Source: Vogesella sp. LIG4 (GTDB lineage Bacteria; Pseudomonadota; Gammaproteobacteria; Burkholderiales; Chromobacteriaceae). From it: DNA of 64,000 nucleotides. The notes under the pieces are model-generated. The model was given only the letters and a program-made list of their open reading frames with translations. It was not told where the DNA came from and did no database searches. This document shows, piece by piece, positions 1 to 9,179 of this stretch. Numbering within the stretch: the first letter of the stretch is position 1; every line of letters starts with the position of its first letter. Position numbers and translations under genes: made by a program. The DNA is taken from the NCBI RefSeq assembly GCF_900090205.1, contig NZ_LT607802.1, positions 2,284,554-2,348,553 of the forward strand, in the 5' to 3' direction.

Positions 1-1
1 C

Positions 2-2248
2 CTGTCCGGCCCCAGCGTCAGCGCCTTCGTGCAGGCGCGCAACAACGGGCATGCGCTGTTCGGCCAACCCTACCAGCTGGAAAACGGCGAGTGGCGCTTC
101 GACCTGATGGTGCCGGTGTTCCGCGACAGCCAGTTCCGCGGCATGGTGATCGGCATCTACCAGGCCAATGCCTTCGTGCGACGCGTGCCGCCATCGTGGT
201 TTGCCGAAAAATACTACCTGGAGCTGGGCAGCGGCGCGCGCATCCTGGCCAGCAACGCCCACAACACCACCGCCAGCCGGGTGGTGCAAAGCATCCACCT
301 GGGCGGCACGCCGCTGCAGCTGCTGGCGCGGCCGGTGCGCAGCAGCGTGGACAAGAACCGCATGATCCAGCTGGGGCTGATCGCCGGGCTGTCGGTGCTC
401 ACCCTGCTGAGCCTGATCAGCCTGTCGCGTCACATCCGCAGCCGGGTGGCGGCGGAGCGCGAGCGCGACCGCGTGTACACCCTGTCGCGCGAATGGCTGG
501 GAGTGATGCGTGCCGACGGCACCCTGCTGCAGGTCAACCCGGCCTTCGTGGCTGGCCTGGGCTACCCGGCGGATCAACTGCTGGGCACCTCCTTGCTGAG
601 CTACCTGCACCCCGGCCAGCGCGAGGAAACGCAGCAGCTGCTGCGCCGGCTGCTGGAAGCCGGCAGCGTGGACCGCTACCTGGAAACCCGCGTCGGCAAC
701 CGCCAGGGCGACTCGCTGCTGCTGGCCTGGGCGCTGAGCCCGCTGCCGGATGCCGGCGTGATCTACCTGTCCGGCCGCGACATCACCGCGCAGAAGCAGG
801 CCGAGCTGGCGCTGCGCCACGAATACATGTTCCGCAAGGCGATGGAGGATTCGCTGGTGGTGGGCATCCGCGCCATCGACCTGCAGGGCACCATCAGCTA
901 TGTGAACCCGGCGTTCTGCCGCATCACCGGCTTCAGCGAGGCCGAGCTGATCGGCCTGCGTCCGCCCTACCCGTACTGGGCGCCGGACATCGCCCCCTAC
1001 AACGACGAAGTGCTGCGCCAGACACTGTCCGGCGAGCACACCCAGCAGCTGTTCGAATCGGTGATGCAGCGCAAGGGCGGCGAGCGCTTCTACGGCCAGT
1101 TGCTGGTGTCGCCGCTGATCGATGCCGAAGGGCAGCAGACCGGCTGGATGGCGGCACTGAGCGACATGACGGAAAAGCGCGAGGCGCAGCGGCAGCTGGA
1201 GGCTGCCAACGAGCGCTTCATCGCGGTGATCGAGGGCCTGGACGCCGCGGTGGCGGTAGTGCGCCCCAGTAGCCAGCAACTGCTGTTCAGCAACCACCGC
1301 TACCGCGAATGGTTGGCCGCAGCCGGCGATGACAACGGCAACGAATATTGCGACCTGCGGCTGTACCGGCTGCTGCGCCATGCCAGCAGCGAGCAGGAAA
1401 TCCGCCTGGACGACCCGGCGCGCTGGTGCCTGCTGCGCACCCGGCCGCTGCGCTGGGTGGATGGCGAAGCGGCGCAGATGCTGATTCTCACCGACATCAC
1501 CGAGCAGCGCGCTGCCGAGCGGCGCTACGAGGAGCAGATGCTCAAGCTGCAGGCCACCTCGCGGCTGATCACCATGGGCGAGATGGCGTCCACCCTGGCA
1601 CACGAACTCAACCAGCCGCTGTCGGCCATCGCCAACTACCAGGCCGGCTGCGTGGAGCGGCTGCGCCAGGGCAAGGCCAGCGCCGAGACGCTGATCCCGG
1701 TGATGGAGAAGATCACCGCCCAGGCCGAGCGCGCCGGCAAGATCGTGCGCCGGGTGCGCGAGTTCGTGAAGCAGAGCGAGCCGGTGCGCAAGCCGGTGGA
1801 CATCGCCGACGTCATCGAGGCGGCGCTGGCCATTGCCGACATCGAGGCGCGGCGGCTGGCCTGCCGCATCAACATCCACCTGGCGCCGGGGCTGCCGCTG
1901 GTGCACGTGGACCCTATCCTTATCGAGCAGGTGCTGCTCAACCTGATCAAGAACGGCATGGAGGCGATGCAGCAGCTGCCGCCAGCCGAACGCCAGCTGG
2001 AGGTCTCGGTGCAGCGCCACAGCGGCAAGCGCATCGAACTGGCCATCGTCGACCGCGGCCACGGCGTGCCGGACGACATCAAGGCGCAGCTGTTCGATGC
2101 CTTCTTCACCACCAAGAGCGATGGCATGGGCATGGGGCTCAACATCTGCCGTTCCATCGTCGAGTTCCATCAGGGTCAACTCTCGGTGGAAGATCACCCG
2201 CTGGGTGGTACCATTTTCCGCTTCACCCTGCCGGTGTATGAACCATGA
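2..2248 (+). CDS. PAS-domain sensor histidine kinase (5' end outside window)
   Basis: The frame is open from the first bases of the window, so the N-terminus is missing. The visible part starts in an extracytoplasmic sensor segment, followed by a membrane helix (about nt 362-430, LGLIAGLSVLTLL), two or three PAS domains (about nt 480-1500), a HisKA domain with the phospho-acceptor in AHELNQPLSAIA (His codon 1601-1603), and an HATPase_c domain with NLIKNGMEAM, DRGHGVPDD and GMGMGLNIC. The HELNQPL box is typical of FixL/DctB-like kinases. The stop overlaps the next start by 4 bp (ATGA), so it is translationally coupled to the FixJ-type regulator, its probable partner. The signal sensed cannot be read from the sequence. 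Confidence 0.9.
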   Translation: MSGPSVSAFVQARNNGHALFGQPYQLENGEWRFDLMVPVFRDSQFRGMVIGIYQANAFVRRVPPSWFAEKYYLELGSGARILASNAHNTTASRVVQSIHLGGTPLQLLARPVRSSVDKNRMIQLGLIAGLSVLTLLSLISLSRHIRSRVAAERERDRVYTLSREWLGVMRADGTLLQVNPAFVAGLGYPADQLLGTSLLSYLHPGQREETQQLLRRLLEAGSVDRYLETRVGNRQGDSLLLAWALSPLPDAGVIYLSGRDITAQKQAELALRHEYMFRKAMEDSLVVGIRAIDLQGTISYVNPAFCRITGFSEAELIGLRPPYPYWAPDIAPYNDEVLRQTLSGEHTQQLFESVMQRKGGERFYGQLLVSPLIDAEGQQTGWMAALSDMTEKREAQRQLEAANERFIAVIEGLDAAVAVVRPSSQQLLFSNHRYREWLAAAGDDNGNEYCDLRLYRLLRHASSEQEIRLDDPARWCLLRTRPLRWVDGEAAQMLILTDITEQRAAERRYEEQMLKLQATSRLITMGEMASTLAHELNQPLSAIANYQAGCVERLRQGKASAETLIPVMEKITAQAERAGKIVRRVREFVKQSEPVRKPVDIADVIEAALAIADIEARRLACRINIHLAPGLPLVHVDPILIEQVLLNLIKNGMEAMQQLPPAERQLEVSVQRHSGKRIELAIVDRGHGVPDDIKAQLFDAFFTTKSDGMGMGLNICRSIVEFHQGQLSVEDHPLGGTIFRFTLPVYEP

Positions 2249-2877
2249 CACGTACCGACATCCGCATTCATATCGTCGACGACGACGAAGCCTTCCGCGA
2301 TTCGCTGCTGTGGCTGCTGGAAAGCCACGACTACCGGGTGCACTGCCATGACAGCGCCGAAGGCTTCCTCGCCGGCTTCCAGCCGGGGCAGGGCGTGGGC
2401 TGCCTGATCCTGGACATCCGCATGCCGGGCATGAGCGGGCTGGAGTTGTACGAAGAGCTGCAGGCGCGCGGCAATTCGTGGCCGGTGATCTTCATCACCG
2501 GGCATGGCGATGTGCCGATGGCGGTGCAGGCGGTGAAGCGCGGCGCGCATGACTTCCTGGAAAAGCCGTTCAACCAGGAGGCGCTGCTCACCGCGGTGCA
2601 GAGCGCGCTGGCCGCCGCGGCGAGCGCGCGCCAGAGCGAGAGCTGGGCGCAGCAGTGCGAAGCGCGGCTGGCCACGCTCACCAGCCGCGAGCGCGAGGTG
2701 CTGGAGCGGGTGATCGAAGGCAAGATGAACAAGATCATTGCCGACGACCTGGGCATCAGCATCAAGACCGTGGAAGCGCACCGCGGCAAGATGATGGACA
2801 AGATGGGCGCCCGCTCCATCGCCGACCTGGTGCAGACCGTGGTGGCCTACCGCCAGCAGAAGGGTCGCCAGCACTGA
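2245..2877 (+). CDS. FixJ/NarL-type two-component response regulator
   Basis: A 210-residue regulator with an N-terminal receiver: acidic residues in IVDDDEAF, phospho-acceptor Asp57 in CLILDIRMPGMSG, Thr85 in FITGHGD and Lys107 in FLEKPF. The C-terminal LuxR-type helix-turn-helix lies at about residues 140-200 (LTSREREVLERVIEG, then ISIKTVEAHRGKMMDKM). Start ATG overlaps the kinase stop by 4 bp, so the two form one operon. It is expected to activate transcription on phosphorylation; its targets are not evident. The following 280 bp up to the GGDEF/EAL gene contain no gene. Confidence 0.93.
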   Translation: MTRTDIRIHIVDDDEAFRDSLLWLLESHDYRVHCHDSAEGFLAGFQPGQGVGCLILDIRMPGMSGLELYEELQARGNSWPVIFITGHGDVPMAVQAVKRGAHDFLEKPFNQEALLTAVQSALAAAASARQSESWAQQCEARLATLTSREREVLERVIEGKMNKIIADDLGISIKTVEAHRGKMMDKMGARSIADLVQTVVAYRQQKGRQH

Positions 2878-3160
2878 ACTGGCCCGCCGCGGCGCGCCCG
2901 TGGCTGGTTTGTCGCCGCCGTTAGACTCCCTCCCCATGCCCGGCGCAGGGCACGATGACCTGCGCTGGCGCAAGCTTTTGCCATGTGCCAGGCAATAAAC
3001 TGGCTGCGGCTGCCGCCATTTCCTTTTAATATGTATTTTGATTTTCAACTCTCACTTATTGCATCGGGGTGCGGGCAACGGCCATGACCTGATGCCGGCC
3101 CTGTGCCGGCAACGTTGGCCGCAACGCGAGCAATAGCCAACCCCTCTTCTGGATGACTGC

Positions 3161-6100
3161 ATGAAGGTAGTCGGACTGCGCTGGATTTTTCTGGCGGTAC
3201 TCATGCCGGGCCTCATTGGCCTGCTACTGTCCTTTGCCGTCATTTACCAGTCCGAAAACCGGCAGTTGGAGCACAACACCCAGCAGTTGGTGCGTACCGT
3301 CTCGGCCCAGGTGGATACCGCCTTGCTGGGTGCGCAGCATGCGCTGCAGGGCCTGGCCGCCACCTCTTCCGCGCTCGACCAGGCTGACATGGCGGGCTTC
3401 CAGCAGCAGGCACTGCAATTCATGGCCGCCAGCGGCTACGGCAACGCCATCGTGCTGGTGGATGCCTCCGGCCAGCAGCTGATAAACACCCTGCGCCCCT
3501 ACGGCAGCGCCTTGCCGAAAACCGCCAACCGCGCCGCTACCGACTACGTATTCGCCTACGGCAAGCCTTATGTCTCCAGCCTGTTCACCGGTGCGGTGGC
3601 GCAGCGGCCGCTGCTGGCGATCTCGGTGCCGGTGATCCGCGACGGCAAGGTGCGCTACACCCTGACCATGGGCATCAACGCCGCCAGCCTGTCGCGCTTT
3701 GTCGATGCGAAGTCGCTGCCGCAGGGCTGGGGGCTGGTGATCTACGACAACAAGGGCATCATCGCCGCGCGCACCCATTCGCCGCAGAAGTATGTTGGCC
3801 AGGCGGTGATTCCGGTACTGCAGGCCGGGCTGCATGGCCCGGTCGATGGCCTGATGCAGGGCAGCAGCCTCGATGCCGTGTCGATGGTGGGGGCTTACCA
3901 CCGCTCCGAGCAGACCGGTTATTCGGTGGCGGTAGGGGTGCGAGAGTCGCTGCTGCTGGCGGAGCTGGGGCAGAAACTGCTGTTTCCGGCATTGCTGCTG
4001 CTGTCGGTGGCCCTGGCCAGCGGCCTGCTGATGCGCCGTTTCAGCACCCAGCTGCAGGGCTCGCTGCGCACGCTGGCATCGGCCATCGACGCCGCGTCGC
4101 AACACCAGGGCGATTGCCATGTGCCGGAGAACGGCCCGGCCGAATTCGTGCAGCTGGCTGCCCAGTTCAACCGCATGCAGGAGATGCAGCGCGCCGCCGA
4201 GCGGACCTTGTATGAAGTGGAGCACTTCGCCGGCATCGGCCGCTGGGAGTGGGACATCGCCAGCGAACGCCATAGCTGGTCGGAGGAGTTGTACCGCATC
4301 TACGGGCGCGACCCGGCGCTGCCGCCGGCGGTATTCCCGGAAGTGCAGCGCTATTTCACCGCGGAAAGCTGGGCGCGGATCATGACCAGGGTCGAGCAGT
4401 GCCTGAGCAGCGGCGAGCCGTACCAGTGCGATGTGGAAGTGGTACACAGCGATGGCTCGCAGCGCTGGGTGTTCATTACCGGCAGCGCTCAACGCGATGC
4501 GCAGGGCCATATCGTCAAGCTGCAGGGGCTGACGCAGGACATCAGCGCGCGCAAGCGGACCGAGCTGGCGCTGGCGCGGCTGAACCGCGCCATGCGCCTG
4601 GTCAGCGAGTGCAACAGCATGCTGGTGCGTGCCGCCGACGAGGCGGCGCTGCTGTCGTCGATCTGCCAGCTGATCGTGGATACCGGCGGCTACCTGATGG
4701 CGTGGATAGGCTTTGCGCAATTCGACGACGCCCGCTTGATCCTGCCGGTGGCGCAGTCCGGTGCCGAGCAGGGCTACCTGGAAAGCATCCATGTTTCCTG
4801 GGGCGACACCCCGCAGGGGCAGGGGCCCACCGGCACCGCCTACCGCCTGGGCCGCACCCAGGTGAACCAGAACTGCCTGACCAACCCGCAGATGGCGCCC
4901 TGGCGCGAGGCCGCACTCAAGCGCGGCTACCAGGCCAGCATTGCCCTGCCTTTGCTGGCCGGCGACAACATGCACGGCGTGCTGACCATCTACGCCCGCG
5001 AGCCGGACGCCTTCCAGCCTGACGAAGTGGAGCTGCTGGAACAGCTGGCCGGCGACCTGGCCTACGGCATTGCCGCCCTGCGCAACGAGGAAGCGCGCAA
5101 GCAGGCGGTGGCGCTGCAGCTGGTAAGCGAGGAACGCTACCGCACCGTGCTGGACAATGCCGCCGACCCGGTGGTGATTGCCACCGGCAAGGGGCAGCTG
5201 ATCTATGCCAACCATGAAGCCGCCAGCCTGCTGGGCTACGGCGCTGACGTGCTGCAGGGCATGACGCTGCTCGACATCTCGCCGGTGGAGGAGGCCAGCA
5301 AGATGCTGGGTATCCTCGACGAGCTGACTGTCAGCCACCAGCTGCGGGTGGAGATGGACCTGCAAAGCCACAGCGGCAAGGTGATCCCGGTGGAAATCAA
5401 CGCGGTGGCGCTGCCGGACGGTAATGTCTACGCCGCCTGCCGCGACATTACCGAGCGCAAGCAGTTCGAGGCCGAGCTGGAGTATTCCGCCACCCACGAC
5501 AAGCTGACCGGGCTGGCCAACCGCCACCTGCTACACGACCGTATCGAACAGGCCATTGCCCGCGCGCGGCGCGAGCACAAATCGGTGGCGCTGATGCTGC
5601 TGGACCTGGACCGCTTCAAGACCATTAACGACACCCTTACCCACGATGCCGGCGATTCACTGCTGCAGGAAGTGGCCGGGCGTCTGCGGCAGCTGGTGCG
5701 CGAAGGCGATACCGTGGCGCGGCTGGGCGGCGACGAATTCATGGTGGTGATGGGCGAGGTGGCCGATGTAGCCGATGCGGCCGGCCTGGCGGCCAAGCTG
5801 CTGGCCAGCATCCGCCAGCCACTGTTGGCCGCAGGCCACCATATAGTGGTGACCGGCAGCCTGGGTATCTCGCTGTACCCGCGCGACGGCGACTCGCTGC
5901 ATGAGCTGATCAAGAACGCCGACGTGGCGATGTACCGCGCCAAGGAGCTGGGGCGCGACGAGTTCCAGTTCTACGCCCCGGAAATGAATGCGCGCATGCT
6001 GGAGCGGCTGGAACTGGAAGGCAGCCTGCGCCACGCCTTGCAGAACAGCGAGCTGGAGCTGCACTACCAGCCCAAGGTCAGCATTGCCGATGGCCGCATC

Positions 6101-6772
6101 ACCGGTGCCGAAGCGCTACTGCGCTGGCGCCGTCCCGGCCATGGCATGGTGTCGCCGGCGCAGTTCATTCCGCTGGCCGAGGAAACCGGCCTGATCCTGC
6201 CCATTGGCGCCTGGGCAATCCGTGCGGTGTGCGAGCAGCTGCAGCAGTGGCAGCGGCTGGGCCTGCCGGTGGTATCGGTGGCCATCAACCTGTCGGCGCG
6301 GCAGTTCCAGCAAAGCGGCCTGGCACAGCGGGTGCAGCAGGAAATCAGCCGCCATGGCCTGCACCCCGGCGCGATCGAGCTGGAAATCACCGAAAGCGCG
6401 CTGATGGTGGACCCGGAAAAGGCCAAGCACATCCTGCAGGCGCTGCGGCAGCTGGGCATACGCATCGCCCTGGACGACTTTGGCACCGGCTATTCCAGTC
6501 TCAATTACCTGAAGCGCTTCCCCATCGATACCCTGAAGATCGACCAGTCCTTCGTGCGCGGCCTCAGTACGGAGCTGCAGGATGCCGCCATCGCCAGGAT
6601 GGTGATCGAGCTGGGGCATGCGCTGGGCATGAACGTGGTGGCCGAAGGCGTGGAAACCGAGGAGCAGCGGGCGCAGCTGCAGCAGCTGGGCTGCGACCAG
6701 CTGCAGGGCTATCTGTTCAGCAGGCCGCTGCCGGCGGAGCAGTTCGCCGCCATGTTGGCCGCAAGCAGGTAA
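3161..6772 (+). CDS. Membrane sensor with PAS, GAF, PAS, GGDEF and EAL domains
   Basis: A 1203-residue inner-membrane protein of c-di-GMP signalling. It has an N-terminal membrane helix (about 7-27), a periplasmic double-Cache-like sensor region (about 30-265), a second helix (about 272-290), then PAS, GAF (about 480-640), PAS, GGDEF and EAL domains. The GGDEF signature at 856-860 is intact (cyclase active site), and an RxxD inhibitory site (REGD, 847-850) lies exactly five residues before it. The EAL signature (EALLRW, 984-989) and the DDFGTGYSSL loop are also intact, so both synthesis and hydrolysis of c-di-GMP are possible; net activity cannot be read. It appears monocistronic. A TGCGGCCAAC-type word encodes part of the GGDEF region (5824) and the C-terminus (6754). 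Confidence 0.92.
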   Translation: MKVVGLRWIFLAVLMPGLIGLLLSFAVIYQSENRQLEHNTQQLVRTVSAQVDTALLGAQHALQGLAATSSALDQADMAGFQQQALQFMAASGYGNAIVLVDASGQQLINTLRPYGSALPKTANRAATDYVFAYGKPYVSSLFTGAVAQRPLLAISVPVIRDGKVRYTLTMGINAASLSRFVDAKSLPQGWGLVIYDNKGIIAARTHSPQKYVGQAVIPVLQAGLHGPVDGLMQGSSLDAVSMVGAYHRSEQTGYSVAVGVRESLLLAELGQKLLFPALLLLSVALASGLLMRRFSTQLQGSLRTLASAIDAASQHQGDCHVPENGPAEFVQLAAQFNRMQEMQRAAERTLYEVEHFAGIGRWEWDIASERHSWSEELYRIYGRDPALPPAVFPEVQRYFTAESWARIMTRVEQCLSSGEPYQCDVEVVHSDGSQRWVFITGSAQRDAQGHIVKLQGLTQDISARKRTELALARLNRAMRLVSECNSMLVRAADEAALLSSICQLIVDTGGYLMAWIGFAQFDDARLILPVAQSGAEQGYLESIHVSWGDTPQGQGPTGTAYRLGRTQVNQNCLTNPQMAPWREAALKRGYQASIALPLLAGDNMHGVLTIYAREPDAFQPDEVELLEQLAGDLAYGIAALRNEEARKQAVALQLVSEERYRTVLDNAADPVVIATGKGQLIYANHEAASLLGYGADVLQGMTLLDISPVEEASKMLGILDELTVSHQLRVEMDLQSHSGKVIPVEINAVALPDGNVYAACRDITERKQFEAELEYSATHDKLTGLANRHLLHDRIEQAIARARREHKSVALMLLDLDRFKTINDTLTHDAGDSLLQEVAGRLRQLVREGDTVARLGGDEFMVVMGEVADVADAAGLAAKLLASIRQPLLAAGHHIVVTGSLGISLYPRDGDSLHELIKNADVAMYRAKELGRDEFQFYAPEMNARMLERLELEGSLRHALQNSELELHYQPKVSIADGRITGAEALLRWRRPGHGMVSPAQFIPLAEETGLILPIGAWAIRAVCEQLQQWQRLGLPVVSVAINLSARQFQQSGLAQRVQQEISRHGLHPGAIELEITESALMVDPEKAKHILQALRQLGIRIALDDFGTGYSSLNYLKRFPIDTLKIDQSFVRGLSTELQDAAIARMVIELGHALGMNVVAEGVETEEQRAQLQQLGCDQLQGYLFSRPLPAEQFAAMLAASR

Positions 6773-6790
6773 ACACTGGGACCAGCGCGT

Positions 6791-7233
6791 AGCGAGGGTG
6801 GAACCAGCGGTTCATAGCCGAGTGAACCGACAGCTACGCGCGGGCATGGCATGCGGCCAACCCGCCCTACGGCGAGCCATGTCCGACAACTCGCCTGATG
6901 ACACAAAAGACAGCACCGAACCCTTGTGCTCCAAACCCGGTGGCGCGAGCCGGGCAAAGGAAGCTGCACGTAGGGCGGGTTGAACCAGCGGTTCATACCC
7001 GCGTGAACCGACAGCTACGCGCGGGTATGGCCTGCGGCCAACCCGCCCTACGGCGAGCCATGTCCGACAACCCGCCTGATGACACAAAAGACAGCACCGA
7101 CCCCCTCGTGTCCCAAACCCGTTGGCGCGAGCCGGGCAAAGGAAGCCGCACGTAGGGCGGGTTGAACCAGCGGTTCATACCCGCGTGAACCGACCACGAC
7201 GCGCGGGTATGGCCTGCGGGCAACCCGCTCTAT
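6791..7233. repeat. Three tandem ~182-bp repeats, each carrying an ~80-bp branched hairpin
   Basis: The word GAACCAGCGG recurs at 6801, 6982 and 7164, giving periods of 181 and 182 bp. The hairpin parts span 6791-6870, 6970-7051 and 7152-7233. The middle copy is the most regular. Its outer arms GTAGGGCGGGTT / AACCCGCCCTAC and inner arms ATACCCGCG / CGCGGGTAT pair. Two small palindromes (GAACC-AGC-GGTTC and GGCC-TGC-GGCC) bulge from the stem, giving a cloverleaf-like fold. Spacers between hairpins are also similar (CATGTCCGACAAC, GATGACACAAAAGACAGCAC). Copies 1 and 2 contain TGCGGCCAAC; copy 3 has a mismatch. No protein is expected here. It resembles intergenic REP/BIME-type elements; no transposase is nearby. 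Confidence 0.8.
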
Positions 7234-7252
7234 GGCGAGCCAGTAGGTAGGT

Positions 7253-7275
7253 TGGGCCCCTCGTAGCGAAGCCCA
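7253..7275. repeat. Short inverted repeat GTTGGGC...GCCCAAC
   Basis: GTTGGGC and GCCCAAC flank a short GC-rich centre directly after the tandem hairpin array. Words of this type are common REP-like intergenic elements in proteobacteria. It could contribute to transcription termination, but no T-run follows on either strand. Confidence 0.4.
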
Positions 7276-7325
7276 ACGTTTACCGCGTTGTTCTGGTGGT
7301 GCTGACAGGCTCTCCCGCACACGCC

Positions 7326-7347
7326 TTGCGGCCAACGTTGGCCGCAA
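7326..7347. repeat. 22-bp perfect palindrome made of two head-to-head uptake-like words
   Basis: TTGCGGCCAAC (7326-7336) is followed directly by its reverse complement GTTGGCCGCAA (7337-7347). The same arrangement occurs at 35424-35445 and, as a 20-bp version, at 19588-19607. In Neisseria, inverted pairs of uptake sequences often act as terminators; here there is no spacer loop, so a classical hairpin would be strained. Confidence 0.8.
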
Positions 7348-7353
7348 GCAGGC

Positions 7354-7383
7354 AAAAAAATGGGACTGCACCAGGGCAGTCCC
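7354..7383 (-). terminator. Rho-independent terminator for the CoA-transferase gene
   Basis: On the minus strand GGGACTGC (7383-7376) pairs with GCAGTCCC (7369-7362) and is followed by seven T residues (A-run at 7354-7360 on the plus strand). It lies about 60 bp downstream of the CoA-transferase stop. Confidence 0.8.
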
Positions 7384-7444
7384 GAACCTGCAATAACGCG
7401 AGGAGGAAAGGAAATCGTTGCCGGGGTGGGTGCCCCGGTGGCGT

Positions 7445-8938
7445 TTACGCGGGCAGCATCGAGCCGCTGTCGCGCAGGCGGATGTGCATCTCGAAGGCGC
7501 GCTCCAGCGCATGCGGCGTCTGGCCGCCGTAGCGCAGCGCGTCGCGGTAGTAGTCCTTGAGCGCGTCGCGGTAGCTCGGGTGCGCGCAGTGTTCGATCAC
7601 CAGCTTCACCCGCTCGCGCGGCGCCAGCGTGCGCAGGTCGGCAATGCCCTGTTCGGTTACCAGGATGTCCACGTCGTGCTCGTTGTGATCAACGTGGGCC
7701 ACCATCGGCACGATGCTGGAGATGCGGCCGCCCTTGGCCACCGACTTGGTGGCGAAGATCGACATGAAGGCGTTGCGGGTGAAGTCGCCGGAGCCGCCGA
7801 TGCCGTTCATCATGTGCGTGCCGCCGACATGGGTGGAGTTGATGTTGCCGTAGATGTCGGCCTCCAGTGCGGTGTTCAGCGCAATCAGGCCCAGGCGGCG
7901 GATCACCTCCGGGTGGTTGCTGACTTCCTGCGGCCGCAGCAGCACCTTGTCGCGGTAGCGGTCCAGGTTGCCGAACACCTTGTCCTGCATGCGCTTGGAC
8001 ACGGTGATGGACGAGCCGGAGGCAAAGGCCATCTTGCCGGCGTCCATCAGCTCGAAAGTGGAGTCCTGCAGCACTTCCGAATACATGGTCAGCTCGCTGA
8101 ACGGCGAATCGATGAAGCCGGACAGCACCGCGTTGGCAATGGTGCCGATGCCGGACTGGATGGCCGGCAGCACCGCCGGCAGGCGGCCGCGCTTCACTTC
8201 GTGCTGGAAGAATTCGATCAGGTGGCCGGCGATCTGGCGGGTTTCCTCGTCCGGCGGCAGGTTGTTGGAGGCGCTGTCCGGGGTATCGGTAATGATGATG
8301 GCGGCGATCTTTTCCGGCGGAATGCGGATGGCGCACTCGCCTACGCGGTCGGCCACGCCGACGATGGGCAGCGGCTCGCGGTGCGGGCGGCGGCCGGGAA
8401 TCCAGATATCGTGCATGCCCTCGAAGCCCAGCGGCTGCGCCAGGTTGATCTCCACGATCACCTTGTCGGCCAGGATGGCGAAGCTGGCAGAGTTGCCCAC
8501 CGAGGAGCTGGGCACGATGCCGCCGTCTTCGGTAATGGCTACCGCTTCGATTACCGCGATGTCGAGCTTGCCGAGCTGGCCGGCGCGCAGGAATTCCACG
8601 GTTTCGGACAGGTGCTGGTCGACGAACATCACCTCGCCGCGGTTGATGGCGGCGCGCAGGGTGGCATCCACCTGGAACGGCAGGCGGCGGGCCAGCAGGC
8701 CGGCTTCGGTGAGGGTCTTGTCGGCGTCGTGGCCCAGCGAGGCGCCGGTGATCAGCGTGAGCTTCATCGGCTGCTGGCAGGCGCGCTTGGCCAGCGCAAT
8801 CGGCATGTCCTTGGCGTCGCCGGCGCGGGTAAAGCCACTCATGCCCACCACCATGCCATCCTTGAACAGCAGCGCGGCCTCGTCGGCGCTCATCACACGA
8901 TCATTCAGCCCGCGCATGCGGATACGGTCGGCGTACAT
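7445..8938 (-). CDS. Acetyl-CoA hydrolase / succinyl-CoA:acetate CoA-transferase family protein
   Basis: A 497-residue class I CoA-transferase close to the SCACT/AarC/Ach1 group, which moves CoA between succinyl-CoA or propionyl-CoA and acetate, or hydrolyses acetyl-CoA. Visible motifs include MYSEVLQDS, whose Glu is expected to form the glutamyl-CoA intermediate, and the glycine-rich GIGGSGDFTRN loop near the C-terminus. Length fits the family. The start ATG is preceded by a good ribosome binding site (AGAGGAG). It is divergent from a LysR regulator, which may control it. Which reaction dominates (acetate handling or detoxification of acyl-CoA) is not resolvable from sequence. Confidence 0.9.
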   Translation of the reverse strand: MYADRIRMRGLNDRVMSADEAALLFKDGMVVGMSGFTRAGDAKDMPIALAKRACQQPMKLTLITGASLGHDADKTLTEAGLLARRLPFQVDATLRAAINRGEVMFVDQHLSETVEFLRAGQLGKLDIAVIEAVAITEDGGIVPSSSVGNSASFAILADKVIVEINLAQPLGFEGMHDIWIPGRRPHREPLPIVGVADRVGECAIRIPPEKIAAIIITDTPDSASNNLPPDEETRQIAGHLIEFFQHEVKRGRLPAVLPAIQSGIGTIANAVLSGFIDSPFSELTMYSEVLQDSTFELMDAGKMAFASGSSITVSKRMQDKVFGNLDRYRDKVLLRPQEVSNHPEVIRRLGLIALNTALEADIYGNINSTHVGGTHMMNGIGGSGDFTRNAFMSIFATKSVAKGGRISSIVPMVAHVDHNEHDVDILVTEQGIADLRTLAPRERVKLVIEHCAHPSYRDALKDYYRDALRYGGQTPHALERAFEMHIRLRDSGSMLPA

Positions 8939-9094
8939 ATGCGTTCTCCTCTGATGTCGGGCGTGGCAGGCGGCAACTCTGTGGCTGCTGGGTACTGAGC
9001 ACTGCGCTTGGGGCCCGGACCGGTCGGACTATTGCCGACCCTCTGTGTTGTCGGCAGTAGGGCTGCCGATTCATTGGGTCCAAGTGTAAGGATC

Positions 9095-9160
9095 TGGCTG
9101 CAACATATCCAATATATAAAAATCGTTATTTTGGTATATTTTGTATATGGAAACTTGCCC
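9095..9160. promoter_or_regulatory. AT-rich divergent control region between CoA-transferase and LysR genes
   Basis: The 241-bp gap between the divergent genes holds a sharply AT-rich stretch (CAATATATAAAAATCG, then GGTATATTTTGTATATGG) in otherwise GC-rich DNA. Several T-N11-A spacings typical of LysR boxes can be drawn. Exact operator and promoter positions are not decidable by eye. Confidence 0.5.
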
Positions 9161-9179
9161 CAGCATTCGATAGGTCATC

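Noticed and set aside
3224..5527. Long open frame on the minus strand opposite the GGDEF/EAL gene
   Set aside because: Shadow of a GC-rich gene; no motif, low-complexity His/Gln/Arg/Ala composition. The same applies to the long antisense frames over uvrA, ispG/hisS and hflK/hflC.
6798..7223. Several short frames across the tandem repeats
   Set aside because: They repeat with the DNA unit, have no ribosome binding sites and encode low-complexity peptides.
6791..7233. CRISPR array
   Set aside because: Only three units, ~182-bp period, spacers similar to one another and repeats too long; no cas genes nearby.
7418..8998. 526-codon plus-strand frame opposite the CoA-transferase gene
   Set aside because: Antisense shadow; the minus-strand frame has the CoA-transferase motifs and a ribosome binding site.
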